A DNA stretch of 37,077 nucleotides. Origin: Bacteroidota bacterium (GTDB lineage Bacteria > Bacteroidota > Bacteroidia > B-17B0 > Aurantibacillaceae). The position numbers were made by a program, and so were the translations under genes. Location: NCBI GenBank assembly GCA_030681615.1, contig JAUXSA010000178.1, forward strand, positions 1-37,077, written 5' to 3'. The notes under the pieces are model-generated. The model made no database searches. It was not told the origin of the DNA and worked only from the letters and a program-made list of their open reading frames with translations. Shown piece after piece: positions 17,619 to 25,625 of this stretch (its first letter is position 1; each line of letters starts with the position of its first letter).

Positions 17619-18125
17619 CTACTGTTAAAACAAAGATAAGTTTTTTTAGGAAAGCGGAATGTCTCAACGATCTTTAAATAACTTTTTGGAGTTAATTTTT
17701 TCCTTTGCTGTTCCTTAGTCGAAATCTGTTTATGTTTTTTACGTCACTTTTGGCGCGCAAAAGTAACCAAAACGCATTTGATCTTTTGAAGGAGATTTTT
17801 TCTTTCGCGACGTAGAGGCAGCGAAAGAAAAACCGCCGCCTCGCTAAGCACTTTTCTGTGCGCCTAACCAGCTTACCGCCTAGCTTAGCTCGCTAGCTAT
17901 CTCTGCAAAAGATCAAGATCGAAAACCCAAACACCTAACCGCAAAGTTACATCCGAAATATTGTTCGCGTAAGCACACACAGTATCCTCCTTTGGAGGAG
18001 GTGCCCGGAGGGCGGAGGAGGAAGGCTCTGAAATAATTTTTTGATTGCCAACGCGCCACCTCGCTCAATGCTTTGCATTGCCGTCATCAAGGAAAAAGTG
18101 ACGACAGAAATAAAAGTTCAGAATT
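17619..18125. other. 507-base gene-free stretch holding repeat copy A
   Basis: The first 12-20 bases hold a minus-strand -7 element (TATCTTTG, 17631-17638) for the LuxR gene. 17640-17740 show nothing recognisable. 17742-18103 is the repeat described separately. No intact reading frame with protein-like character was found. Confidence 0.6.
17742..18103 (+). repeat. Non-coding repeat, copy A, with 10-bp terminal inverted repeats
   Basis: The ends CGTCACTTTT (17742-17751) and AAAAGTGACG (18094-18103) are exact inverted repeats. Inside are block X (17800-18026, from TTCTTTCGCGACGTAG to a GGAGGAGG-rich end) and block Y (18048-18082, ccaacgc...caatgctttgcattgcc). Both blocks recur in opposite orientation at 27165-27426, but there in the order Y then X on the corresponding strand. 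GC content is visibly higher than in the surroundings. No transposase gene. A MITE-like or modular genome-specific repeat is the best description. Confidence 0.8.
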
Positions 18126-18764
18126 TTATTTTTTGGTGGCAAAATATTTTTTTGCCAGAATACCAAGCACGGTACCATAAATAATATGTCCGGTAATACT
18201 ACCGGTAAAAGAAACCGGCGTTATTTTAAACATCATAGCCTGTGTTTGTTCAAAAAAGAAAAGTGTCAACATTAAACCTGTGAAAATAAAAAGACCATAT
18301 AAAAGCCCTTTTAATATCAATTGTTTTTGGTTCTTTAATTGTGAGATCAAAATAAAAAAAGCAACACCCATACCACCGCCGTTACCAATATAACGCCAGG
18401 TGTAACCCAAGACAGCATTCTTTTCATCGCTATTAGTTATCCAACCGCCAATTTTTGGAATAAAATCCGACCAACCTGCAAGTATATAAGGTACACGTGA
18501 AAGATCGTATAAAAAAACAGAAATGATGCCGGCAACAAAACCTGCAATAACTGTTTTACCAATGGCAGGAAATTTTACGCCTAACGTAATAAAGGATAAT
18601 AACACAGGAATTACTAAAAAAACCAAACATTGTTGCAAAGGCAAAATGCCTAAACAATGTAAGATGATAGACGTTACCGGAAAAAAACCACCAAAAGTAA
18701 ATAGCAATGCTAACGACTGTTGCGAAAATTTGTTGAGCGAGCTGGTTTGAGAGAGAGCTTTCAT
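18126..18764 (-). CDS. Multi-pass membrane protein of unknown function
   Basis: Protein of 212 residues with about six hydrophobic helices (roughly 16-36, 38-60, 66-90, 128-146, 156-178 and 188-206). Between helices 3 and 4 lies a polar stretch with YDLSRVPYILAGWSDFIPKI and GYTWRYIGNGGGMGVAF. The arginines and tryptophans here could line a substrate site. I do not recognise the family. It stands alone, directly beside repeat copy A, and starts with ATG at 18764. Confidence 0.65.
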   Translation of the reverse strand: MKALSQTSSLNKFSQQSLALLFTFGGFFPVTSIILHCLGILPLQQCLVFLVIPVLLSFITLGVKFPAIGKTVIAGFVAGIISVFLYDLSRVPYILAGWSDFIPKIGGWITNSDEKNAVLGYTWRYIGNGGGMGVAFFILISQLKNQKQLILKGLLYGLFIFTGLMLTLFFFEQTQAMMFKITPVSFTGSITGHIIYGTVLGILAKKYFATKK

Positions 18765-18861
18765 GTTTTCTTGTTTCTATTTAGATGAAACAAACGTGAA
18801 AATTCCATAAAATTTCCTAAAAGCTACTATTTATGGGTCTTTGGCGAGAGGAAAAAAGCCT

Positions 18862-20388
18862 CTAATCTGCTAATACCAGCTTTTTTGTAAGGTTTTTGCC
18901 TTCATTCTCTATTATAATAAAGTACACACCTTTTGGTATTTCTTTCAGATCGATCTGTTCTGATAAATTAGTTTCAAGAACTACTTCACCTAAACTATTT
19001 ATTAATTTTATTTTTCCTTCATTGTTTTTAATTCCTGAAAAATAAAGATGATCCTTTGTTGGGTTGGGATATAAAATAATATCATCATTGGTTGAAGCGT
19101 TTTTTTGCAGAGATACAATGAGCATATTTTCATATGGCCCCATGTCAACTACACTAAATGTAATTCTTGGGTTATTAAGTATATCAGTTGAAGTAACTGA
19201 AGTATTATCTCCAGAATTCATGCAGGGCGAAGGAAAAATTAATTGTAAGCCATCATCATAGGTTAGCCATTTATTATCTGGCCCGGCACCATTTACAATA
19301 CTAGAGAATCCCGGATTAGAATTAATTGTTGCTGTGCCCGGGCCCGACATAATATGTGGTGATGTTTGTCCTGTCATATCAATATCTGTATATGTAGCAA
19401 CAAAAGCAGCGTTTGCTAAAATAAGAAACTGTGGCCCGGTTCCGGAAGCAGTGTTTCCCCAGAAGATACAATTTCTAAAATTAGGTGTGGCTGTGCCTGA
19501 ACTTCCTGCGCTCGTGTTTAATCGGTCGCATACAATTGCGCCACCATCTACTGCAGTATTATTTACAAAACAGGTGTTTAATACTACAGGACTGGCATTA
19601 CCATTATTGCCTCCCCAGCAATACATAGCACCGGCACGAAATGCCGCGGTATTATTATAGATAACACAATTGGTAATTATTGGACTAGCATTTCCTGCAA
19701 CACCAAAATTATCAATACCGCCACCACCAGTGGTTGCCGTATTTGTAGTAATAACACAATTTAAAATTATGGGGTTAGATGTTCCGGAAAGGTAGCCGTT
19801 ATTAAAAATGCCTGCACCAAACACAGCCTGGTTATTAGTAATAACGCAGTTACGAATGGTTGGACTACAAACATTTCCTGTTCCGCTGCCGCCATTATAT
19901 ATGCCACCACCTAAACCAAAATCATTACTTGTTGCAGACCTGTCATCATTGCCATCGCGAATAATAAAACCATCAATAACAGCCGTGTTATTTAAATTTG
20001 AGTTAGAAATAACATGATAACTATTATCACCAATACCAACTGTTCCTATTCCTCCACTTAAGGTGCTGCTTAAACCTGCAGTTAAATTACGTTGCGTAAT
20101 GGATGTTTCGGTGCCCACAAAACTTCCGTAAATACTTACATTATTTTTCATGCTGAATGAAATGCTGCGCGTTGCGCTGCTGGTTGTATAATAAATGCCT
20201 GTTGCTACCCAAACTTCATCACCACTGCCGGATAAGTTAATGGCAATTTGTAATGATGTTGACGGAAAAGCGTTTAGCCAGCTACTACCATTCATGCTGC
20301 CATTGCCGGCAGGTGTTACAAAACGTGTAACAGAATAAGATGAAAATGCACCAGCAACTAAAAGAATGAATAAATAAACATGTTTCAT
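18862..20388 (-). CDS. Secreted right-handed beta-helix protein with T9SS type A sorting domain
   Basis: Protein of 508 residues. The start at 20388 (MKHVYLFILLVAGAFSS) is chosen since it gives a clean signal peptide; an upstream in-frame ATG would add 23 residues. Residues about 25-400 form a parallel beta-helix with repeated I-x-N-C-V-I-T-x-N units (NCVITNNQAVFGAGIFNNGY, NCVIYNNTAAFRAGAMYCWG), as in polymorphic outer-membrane/pectate-lyase-like surface proteins. The C-terminal 75 residues are a type A sorting domain (ILYPNPTKDHLYFSG, GVYFIIIENEGKNLTKKLVL), which directs export through the type IX system. No catalytic residues are identifiable, so an adhesin or surface polymer is as likely as an enzyme. 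Confidence 0.9.
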   Translation of the reverse strand: MKHVYLFILLVAGAFSSYSVTRFVTPAGNGSMNGSSWLNAFPSTSLQIAINLSGSGDEVWVATGIYYTTSSATRSISFSMKNNVSIYGSFVGTETSITQRNLTAGLSSTLSGGIGTVGIGDNSYHVISNSNLNNTAVIDGFIIRDGNDDRSATSNDFGLGGGIYNGGSGTGNVCSPTIRNCVITNNQAVFGAGIFNNGYLSGTSNPIILNCVITTNTATTGGGGIDNFGVAGNASPIITNCVIYNNTAAFRAGAMYCWGGNNGNASPVVLNTCFVNNTAVDGGAIVCDRLNTSAGSSGTATPNFRNCIFWGNTASGTGPQFLILANAAFVATYTDIDMTGQTSPHIMSGPGTATINSNPGFSSIVNGAGPDNKWLTYDDGLQLIFPSPCMNSGDNTSVTSTDILNNPRITFSVVDMGPYENMLIVSLQKNASTNDDIILYPNPTKDHLYFSGIKNNEGKIKLINSLGEVVLETNLSEQIDLKEIPKGVYFIIIENEGKNLTKKLVLAD

Positions 20389-20469
20389 AATAATAACGGT
20401 TTTGGATGTGATACAACTAGTATAAATAAATATACAAAATTTTTTGGGAATATACAAATTGGGTTAAAC

Positions 20470-20874
20470 CTAAAATTCTACTTTAAAATAGATGCCATAA
20501 AAAACAGCAGTAAAATAGATCCAGATCAATGAAAAAAGAATGTGAATAATGGTTTCAAAGGTTTTGCCTTTCCATAATTTTGATGAATAAACAAAGAACT
20601 GGAAGATTAGGCGCAGGCCCCAGAATAAAAATAAACCAAAACAAATTTGATTGCCCAGTTTTGTAGTTACTAAGTCGTGACTACAACAAACACAAAGCAA
20701 ACCCATTAACAGAACCACAAACGCAATAAAAAAAGTATGCACGTACATGAGCTGTTGATTTATTAAACTAATGGCCGGCATTTCTTTTTTCCAGTTAAAT
20801 TGTTTTGGAAAAACAATGTGCACAAACGAAAGTGCGATGCATAAATACCCTATTATTTTAAGATGTAGCTCCAT
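20470..20874 (-). CDS. Small membrane protein, last gene of the DoxX-like/DUF2071 operon
   Basis: Protein of 134 residues with four hydrophobic helices (about 5-23, 45-65, 78-96 and 107-130). A Cys-rich segment LLCVCCSHD lies at the end of helix 2. I do not recognise the family. Its start lies 17 bases inside the preceding methyltransferase-like gene, so the two are translationally coupled. A function connected with the membrane-anchored methyltransferase-like protein is possible but unproven. Confidence 0.65.
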   Translation of the reverse strand: MELHLKIIGYLCIALSFVHIVFPKQFNWKKEMPAISLINQQLMYVHTFFIAFVVLLMGLLCVCCSHDLVTTKLGNQICFGLFLFWGLRLIFQFFVYSSKLWKGKTFETIIHILFSLIWIYFTAVFYGIYFKVEF

Positions 20875-21616
20875 TGTTAGATACTATGAATGTAGAAATA
20901 AAAGGCGTTATTTTAAATTCTTTTTCTAGGGTTAGATCCGAATCCTCAAAGGCTTTTTTCCAGGTGGTGGTTGAATGAAAATGGAAGAACCCAAAATTGT
21001 ACGCCATAAAATTTGCAAAGTCGCGCTGATGTTCTACAACAATAATTTTTCCGGTTGAGCTGAGGGCGTTTTTTAATTGTTTAAAGAATATAATGCGTTC
21101 TTCTTCACTACGTATCTCATGCGCAGCTAAAATTAAAAAAATAATATCGGTAGAATTTTCTTTTAGAGGAATAGCATTGGTGCTAATGGTTTGTGTGCCG
21201 GGGTAGGGTGGGTAGGCTTTTCGGGCACGTTCAATAGATACCTCAGTATGTTTAGTGGGATCATAAAAATCAAACACCTGTAAATTGGCAGTGGGATATT
21301 TTTGCGCGAGCAAAGCACTGGTCTCATCAAAACCTGCATTAATATTTACTATTTGTTTTGGTGATGATGCGGTTAACCAATCCAAAGTATACAAATTAGA
21401 AAGATCGTAAATATATAAAGATACTGCTAGTGAAACCAATATCCCCAGCCCGCTGAACAGTATAAAAAAGTCAGCAAAAAGTCTGGCCGACGGCGGTAAG
21501 AATTGTTCGGCAATTTGCAATCCGGCAATAGTAATAATAGCTATTACATAAAATTGCCAGTTAAACTTTACAATATTTATTACACCCTGAAATGCTTTTC
21601 TTTTTATCCCTTCCAT
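20858..21616 (-). CDS. Membrane-anchored SAM-dependent methyltransferase-like protein
   Basis: Protein of 252 residues. Two N-terminal hydrophobic helices (about 18-36 and 45-70) precede a Rossmann-like domain. Motif I is degenerate (IVNINAGFDETSALLAQKYP rather than a GxGxG loop). An acidic residue follows strand 2 (VFDFYD) and motif IV/post I reads STDIIFLILAAHEIRSEEER, with KIIVVEH later, as in class I methyltransferases. The degenerate glycine loop makes catalytic activity uncertain. It overlaps the upstream DUF2071 gene by 13 bases and the downstream gene by 17. Confidence 0.72.
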   Translation of the reverse strand: MEGIKRKAFQGVINIVKFNWQFYVIAIITIAGLQIAEQFLPPSARLFADFFILFSGLGILVSLAVSLYIYDLSNLYTLDWLTASSPKQIVNINAGFDETSALLAQKYPTANLQVFDFYDPTKHTEVSIERARKAYPPYPGTQTISTNAIPLKENSTDIIFLILAAHEIRSEEERIIFFKQLKNALSSTGKIIVVEHQRDFANFMAYNFGFFHFHSTTTWKKAFEDSDLTLEKEFKITPFISTFIVSNNGATS

Positions 21617-22341
21617 TTTTCTATTTTTCCTTTTTTCCAGTAATAGGGTATGTTCTCAATTATAAACGCGTTTGCTAAAACAATACCTTTAAAATTCTTT
21701 TCTTTTATAAATCCCACTTCGTGTTTTAAAACTTCTACCGCGCGGGGCGTCCAGTTTTCGCGCACGCCTTCAATGATCAATACTTCTTTTGTGTTTTTAT
21801 TATAAGTAAATGTAAAAGGCAGCGGGCCTGCAAAGCGACGTGCTTCTTTCCAATCGGCAAAGGGCGAATGCTGTGGTAATTGTACTTCTTCTTTTTCGGC
21901 ATTCACTTCAACTTCCAATCCTGATCTTTTAGAAACAATACGGGTGATATTTTCTTTTTTAGAAAGCGTAATATCTGTAGTAGTATAATTATAATGCGTA
22001 AAGATATTTCCAAAAAACGACATTTTGTTTTTGTTGGTCTCTGACTTAATAATATATAAACCTCTTAAACGTTTGCCACGCATATCGGTATACCTTACAA
22101 AAATACGGTAGCCAGTCAAAAAAAAATCGTTGCCCATAAATTTTGGAAAACCTTTTGGACGCAGGTCTTTTGTTTGCACCATGGCTACGGCCACAAAGGC
22201 CCAGGTATCGTTAAAGGTATCCAGCTCTAAACATTCCGGGATGAACTGTTTTAATTCCTCCTTTGGCACTGCATAGGTTAATACGAGTGAACTTTCAAAA
22301 AAAGTTTCAACTGCAAACGGATGGTTTTTAAGGGATAACAT
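21604..22341 (-). CDS. DUF2071 (YqjF-like) protein
   Basis: Protein of 245 residues without signal or membrane segments. The order of motifs fits DUF2071/COG3361: LVLTYAVPKEELKQFIPECL near the N-terminus, WAFVAVAMVQTKDLRPKGFP, TGYRIFVRYTDMRGKRLRGL, and FPFTFTYN-like strands in the second half. The molecular function of the family is unknown; the fold is related to acetoacetate decarboxylase-like proteins. It forms an operon with the DoxX-like gene upstream and the methyltransferase-like gene downstream. Confidence 0.85.
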   Translation of the reverse strand: MLSLKNHPFAVETFFESSLVLTYAVPKEELKQFIPECLELDTFNDTWAFVAVAMVQTKDLRPKGFPKFMGNDFFLTGYRIFVRYTDMRGKRLRGLYIIKSETNKNKMSFFGNIFTHYNYTTTDITLSKKENITRIVSKRSGLEVEVNAEKEEVQLPQHSPFADWKEARRFAGPLPFTFTYNKNTKEVLIIEGVRENWTPRAVEVLKHEVGFIKEKNFKGIVLANAFIIENIPYYWKKGKIEKWKG

Positions 22342-22381
22342 AATTTAATTCTAATGTACGAATTTTAATTACATTTTTTTG

Positions 22382-22444
22382 CCACAGATTTCACTGATTC
22401 TCCTGGATCTTTAATTATAAATCTGTGTGCATCTGTGCAATCTG
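22382..22444. repeat. ACAGAT-type interspersed repeat
   Basis: CACAGATTTCACTGATT and ATCTGTGTGCATCTGTGCAATCTG face each other across a short spacer. The same units occur in the hairpin at 16012-16106 and more loosely at 23281-23345. It lies between the DoxX-like gene and the DUF2071 gene. Confidence 0.55.
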
Positions 22445-22447
22445 CGG

Positions 22448-22831
22448 CTATTTTTTATTTGTAACAAAAAACTCATTAGCAAAAATAACGCTCATTAAAA
22501 GCAGTGCCGGAAATATGTTTGCTCTTCCATACAACAATAAGTCGGGCGCCAGTGTAATTTCAATTATATTCATAGTGCCGATAATAAGTATTTGCGTAAT
22601 GGCACAGAGGCGTGTTTTTATACCGCTTAAGATCCACACGACCATCAAAACTTCTAACGCGCCAATTATTTTTATAAGAATAAAAGAATGTTCGTCGCCC
22701 AAAATACGGCCAACAATTTGTTGGTGGCGCGGTACAAAATTAAAGAGTTTGCAAAATAAACCGTTTAGTAACCAAACTAAAGCAATGGCAGAATTTAAAA
22801 TGAGCTTTAATAAAGGTTGAGAGTTTCGCAC
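22448..22831 (-). CDS. DoxX-like membrane protein
   Basis: Protein of 127 residues with four hydrophobic helices. The segments ALVWLLNGLFCKLFNFVPRHQQIVGRILG and IIGALEVLMVVWILSG are typical of the DoxX-like (DoxX_3) family of quinone-oxidase-related membrane proteins; the electron donor is unknown. The start is GTG at 22831, because the only downstream ATG codons are deep inside the protein. First gene of a four-gene unit (DoxX-like, DUF2071, methyltransferase-like, small membrane protein). Confidence 0.82.
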   Translation of the reverse strand: MRNSQPLLKLILNSAIALVWLLNGLFCKLFNFVPRHQQIVGRILGDEHSFILIKIIGALEVLMVVWILSGIKTRLCAITQILIIGTMNIIEITLAPDLLLYGRANIFPALLLMSVIFANEFFVTNKK

Positions 22832-23012
22832 TTTATAAAAATAAACAATCCCCGTGCATCTTCAAAACGCAAAGGATCAGATGGGCGATTCTTAAATTGT
22901 ATACAATAGCACATACAAATAATCTCAAAATCTTACATGTGTAGTAATAATTGCCCATTGAACTGGCGGGGCGGGTAACAATGCCCGACATTTGTAGAAC
23001 AAAATTACAATT

Positions 23013-23270
23013 ATGACAGTATACGATTACGCTAAATTAGGCACAGCAAAAAAAGAAGAGGTTTTAATATCAGATGCTTTATTCTTAGAATATTATGTTG
23101 ATAAGGGAACTATAATTTACGTTTATTATTTAAATGGCTTTTTTATTGAAGTTACAAAATTGAATGGCAACGTAGTTGATAATATACCTTTTATAAGAGG
23201 CTATAAGATCAATAAAAAGAATTTACACGCTATTGAAAAGCGGAATGCGTTGTTGAGCTTTGCGGCTTGA
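23013..23270 (+). CDS. Small hypothetical cytosolic protein
   Basis: Protein of 85 residues beginning MTVYDYAKLGTAKKEEVLIS. It has no signal peptide. The central part (IIYVYYLNGFFIEVTKLNGN) looks like two or three beta-strands and the C-terminus is basic. It resembles short single-domain proteins often found near mobile or toxin-antitoxin genes, but I cannot name a family. It stands alone on the plus strand among minus-strand genes. Confidence 0.6.
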   Translation: MTVYDYAKLGTAKKEEVLISDALFLEYYVDKGTIIYVYYLNGFFIEVTKLNGNVVDNIPFIRGYKINKKNLHAIEKRNALLSFAA

Positions 23271-23350
23271 ATTGAATGGACATAACACAGATAATTATAA
23301 TAGGGCTTTTGTTACAGATCCGTTTTGATATGTATCATCTGTTTTCATCA

Positions 23351-23791
23351 TCACAATCGCTCAAATGTAAGGTAACTTGCTTTACCATCATTACCACTCA
23401 CATCCAATAATTTTATTTTATTGGCATCTTGTGTAATAACCTGCCAGTCTTCGTTCAACTCTTTAAAAAAGGTACTATTACTAAATTCAAGATCCAGTTT
23501 TAAATAACCACTATCGGTCTTGGTATTCCAATTACCGCTAATGGTGTTGGCTAAACTAAACGCATCAACAGTACCGTTATTATTAAAGCGAAATTCATAA
23601 CCAAAATAATGATCTGTTTTATTGGTATTATCTTCGGTATATTCTGTTACCTTCCAGGCGCCCTGCGTAATGTTATGGTTGATGCTTGAATTAGTAGATG
23701 CAACTACTGTAGGAGAAGTGCTATTATCTTTTTTGCAAAGTGTAAAGGTAAACAGTAATGCAAGTGCAGCTATTGGTATAATAAGTTTCAT
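23351..23791 (-). CDS. Small putative lipoprotein, second of a tandem paralogous pair
   Basis: Protein of 146 residues. The hydrophobic signal ends in a cysteine (FTLCKKDNS), followed by a Ser/Thr-rich linker. The domain (about 40-146) reads GAWKVTEYTEDNTNKTDHYF, FRFNNNGTVDAF, SGNWNTKTD, LKLDLEF, LNEDWQVITQ, YLTFERL. It is a lipocalin-like small beta-barrel pattern shared with the gene just upstream (23793-24245), whose stop is a single base away. Likely envelope-anchored; ligand unknown. Confidence 0.78.
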   Translation of the reverse strand: MKLIIPIAALALLFTFTLCKKDNSTSPTVVASTNSSINHNITQGAWKVTEYTEDNTNKTDHYFGYEFRFNNNGTVDAFSLANTISGNWNTKTDSGYLKLDLEFSNSTFFKELNEDWQVITQDANKIKLLDVSGNDGKASYLTFERL

Positions 23792-23792
23792 T

Positions 23793-24245
23793 TTATTTAA
23801 TTAAATTTTTATGAAGGGTTAAATAATCTGCTTCGGTTTTGCCTTTGTTAATGTTTGACAGGCTAATTTGTGTATCGCTTTGTTGCAAAACCAGCCACTC
23901 GTGGCTTAGATCTGAAAAAGCACCCTGGTTTACAAAATCAATAGTAAGCGTTAAGCGCTCATCACCTTTACTTGACCAGGTACCACTATAAGTAGTGTTA
24001 TTATTAGTGGCCGTTATATTGCCTGTTTTGCTGAAGGTAAGTTTATACTCCTGGTAAGCGTTTGTTTTATTTTCGCCATTATCGCTAAAAAAGCCTACAC
24101 GCCAGGTGATGCCATCGGTTAAAGATGGGGTAATACTACCCGTAATGCTTGTTGGGGGCGGGGCAGTGCTGCTGTCTTTTTTGCAAGCCGTGAAGCCAAG
24201 AAGCACTGTGGCTGCAAGAAATGTTAATTTAATTAGAGTTCTCAT
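23793..24245 (-). CDS. Small putative lipoprotein, first of a tandem paralogous pair
   Basis: Protein of 150 residues with a good lipobox (GFTACKKD). The mature domain follows the same order of motifs as its downstream neighbour: ITWRVGFFSDNGENKTNAY, LTFSKTGNITA, YSGTWSSKGD, LTLTIDFVNQ, LSHEWLVLQQ, DYLTLHK. The two proteins are clearly related but substantially diverged, so the tandem duplication is old. Co-transcribed with the neighbour, 1 base apart. Confidence 0.8.
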   Translation of the reverse strand: MRTLIKLTFLAATVLLGFTACKKDSSTAPPPTSITGSITPSLTDGITWRVGFFSDNGENKTNAYQEYKLTFSKTGNITATNNNTTYSGTWSSKGDERLTLTIDFVNQGAFSDLSHEWLVLQQSDTQISLSNINKGKTEADYLTLHKNLIK

Positions 24246-24297
24246 AACAATATTTTTTTAATATTATCTATGAGGCAAACCTTGTGCCAGTGGGCAA

Positions 24298-24313
24298 GCC
24301 TGTAAAAACAGGC
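24298..24313. other. Short hairpin between two small secreted-protein genes
   Basis: GCCTGT (24298-24303), loop AAAA, ACAGGC (24308-24313), directly after the stop of the gene at 24320. No T run on either strand, so a terminator role is weakly supported. Confidence 0.4.
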
Positions 24314-24319
24314 CGAAAC

Positions 24320-24628
24320 TTAGTTTATATTTTTTAAAATGGTTTTGTATTGAGAAATTCTTTCCGCAGTTAAACCTTCAGAGTTGACAGCATAACCCAA
24401 TTCCGGAACAAAGCCCGAGTTGCCATTTTGTTTTGTATTTTTTGCTTTGGCTATTATTTTTAAACCGGCTTTACGATTCTCAAACTTTTTTTGTACAGGT
24501 TGTAATTGTTTTGCCGGCGCCTCTTGCTTTACATGAACCGGTTTTACAAAAACAGCATTACAGCCTTTTTGCGCAAGGCCTTGCAGACTGATAAATATTA
24601 TTGCGGAAATTAAAACTAAAACCTTCAT
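24320..24628 (-). CDS. Small secreted protein
   Basis: Protein of 102 residues with a signal peptide (1-20, ending GLAQ). The mature part is basic and Gln/Lys-rich (KPVHVKQEAPAKQLQPVQKK) and ends in a short helical tail (LTAERISQYKTILKNI). A single Cys follows the signal (KGCNAVFVKP). No family recognised. A promoter element lies just upstream (TATGTTTG). Confidence 0.65.
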   Translation of the reverse strand: MKVLVLISAIIFISLQGLAQKGCNAVFVKPVHVKQEAPAKQLQPVQKKFENRKAGLKIIAKAKNTKQNGNSGFVPELGYAVNSEGLTAERISQYKTILKNIN

Positions 24629-24647
24629 ACCATTTGTTTTGATGATA

Positions 24648-24655
24648 CAAACATA
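24648..24655 (-). promoter_or_regulatory. -7 promoter element of the small secreted protein gene
   Basis: Minus-strand TATGTTTG fits TAnnTTTG, 19 bases before the ATG at 24628. No -33 element is clear. Confidence 0.5.
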
Positions 24656-24677
24656 GAAAGGAAGAGGGCGATTTTAA

Positions 24678-24695
24678 ATACCCAGCGATGGGTAT
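24678..24695. promoter_or_regulatory. Operator-like palindrome
   Basis: ATACCC (24678-24683), six-base centre AGCGAT, GGGTAT (24690-24695). It lies about 23 bases beyond the -7 element of the gene at 24320-24628, where the -33 region of that promoter should be, so it is a plausible regulator site for that gene. Confidence 0.4.
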
Positions 24696-24765
24696 ATTGA
24701 GTTTTGTTTAAGTAGACACGAATTGCATCACGATAGCTATCGGGACCGCGCGAACTTTGGTAAAA

Positions 24766-25620
24766 CTATTTTACTAGGGTTGGACGAGATTCTCTAGGAA
24801 TAAATAAATTTTCACTATAAATCATAACTTCGTTACCTGAGGTGGAGTTGACAGCGCTGTAATTTAAATAATAAGTAAATTTTTTATTCGTTTTATACAT
24901 TTTTTTTATTTCTGGCGCATTATCATATGAAACAAGCCATTTGTGTTTTGAAATACCGTTAATCATTTTTGACACTAACACATGATCATCATGCTTATAA
25001 GCATTAACATATAAGTCTTTACCTTTTACATAATAAGGTGGGTCGAAGTAAATGAGCGTTTGAGTAGGTAAATTTTTGGAAATCGTCTTTATTAATTCAA
25101 TAGCGTCCAGATTATAAAGTGTAATACGATCTCTATATTTTGCAATTCTTTCAATACGGGATATAAGTTCTTTTTTATTAAAACGAGCATCTATTTTATA
25201 GTTCCCTTTCTGATCATTACCACCTATTACGCCAGCTTTTATAATTCCTGATCTATTAGTTCTATTAAGGAAAAAAGTAGAAAAGCCCAACTCTAAATAC
25301 GATATTTTTTTTCTTTTTTGAATTTCCTTTTGATGTCTCCATTCATCAACTGTTACCGGGGTATCATTTATCAGTTTACACAATTCGTCTGGCTTATTTA
25401 AAACTGAATGCCAAAAAGAAAAAATTGCTTTATCAAAATCATTTATTATTATTTGTGAAGCGTATTCCCCAAAAAGCAAGGATAGTGCTACGGATGCACC
25501 GCCAGCATATGGCTCCACGTAACATCCATCATTTAATAAATTTTTCTCAAAAATCGATTTGATAAAATTTGCAATTTTTCCTTTACCGCCAGGGTATCGT
25601 AAGGGAGAGTAATGTTCCAT
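24766..25620 (-). CDS. D12-class (Dam-like) DNA adenine N6-methyltransferase
   Basis: Methyltransferase of 284 residues, the usual length for the D12 (MethyltransfD12) family. SAM-binding motifs are HYSPLRYPGGKGK (residues 3-15) and VEPYAGGASVALSL (35-48). The catalytic DPPY is at 193-196 (YFDPPYYVKGK), and the helical target-recognition region lies between (about 75-165, FFLNRTNRSGIIKAGVIGG). The product would be N6-methyladenine; many relatives modify GATC, but the site here is not proven. It starts 5 bases after the stop of the ParB-like gene, so they are one operon. No restriction endonuclease of a known family is adjacent. It may be an orphan methyltransferase or part of a two-gene defence or maintenance module. 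Confidence 0.93.
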   Translation of the reverse strand: MEHYSPLRYPGGKGKIANFIKSIFEKNLLNDGCYVEPYAGGASVALSLLFGEYASQIIINDFDKAIFSFWHSVLNKPDELCKLINDTPVTVDEWRHQKEIQKRKKISYLELGFSTFFLNRTNRSGIIKAGVIGGNDQKGNYKIDARFNKKELISRIERIAKYRDRITLYNLDAIELIKTISKNLPTQTLIYFDPPYYVKGKDLYVNAYKHDDHVLVSKMINGISKHKWLVSYDNAPEIKKMYKTNKKFTYYLNYSAVNSTSGNEVMIYSENLFIPRESRPTLVK

Positions 25621-25625
25621 GAAAT

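Noticed and set aside
17742-18103. Insertion sequence with transposase
   Set aside because: Terminal inverted repeats are present but no reading frame encodes a transposase, so it is listed only as a non-coding repeat.
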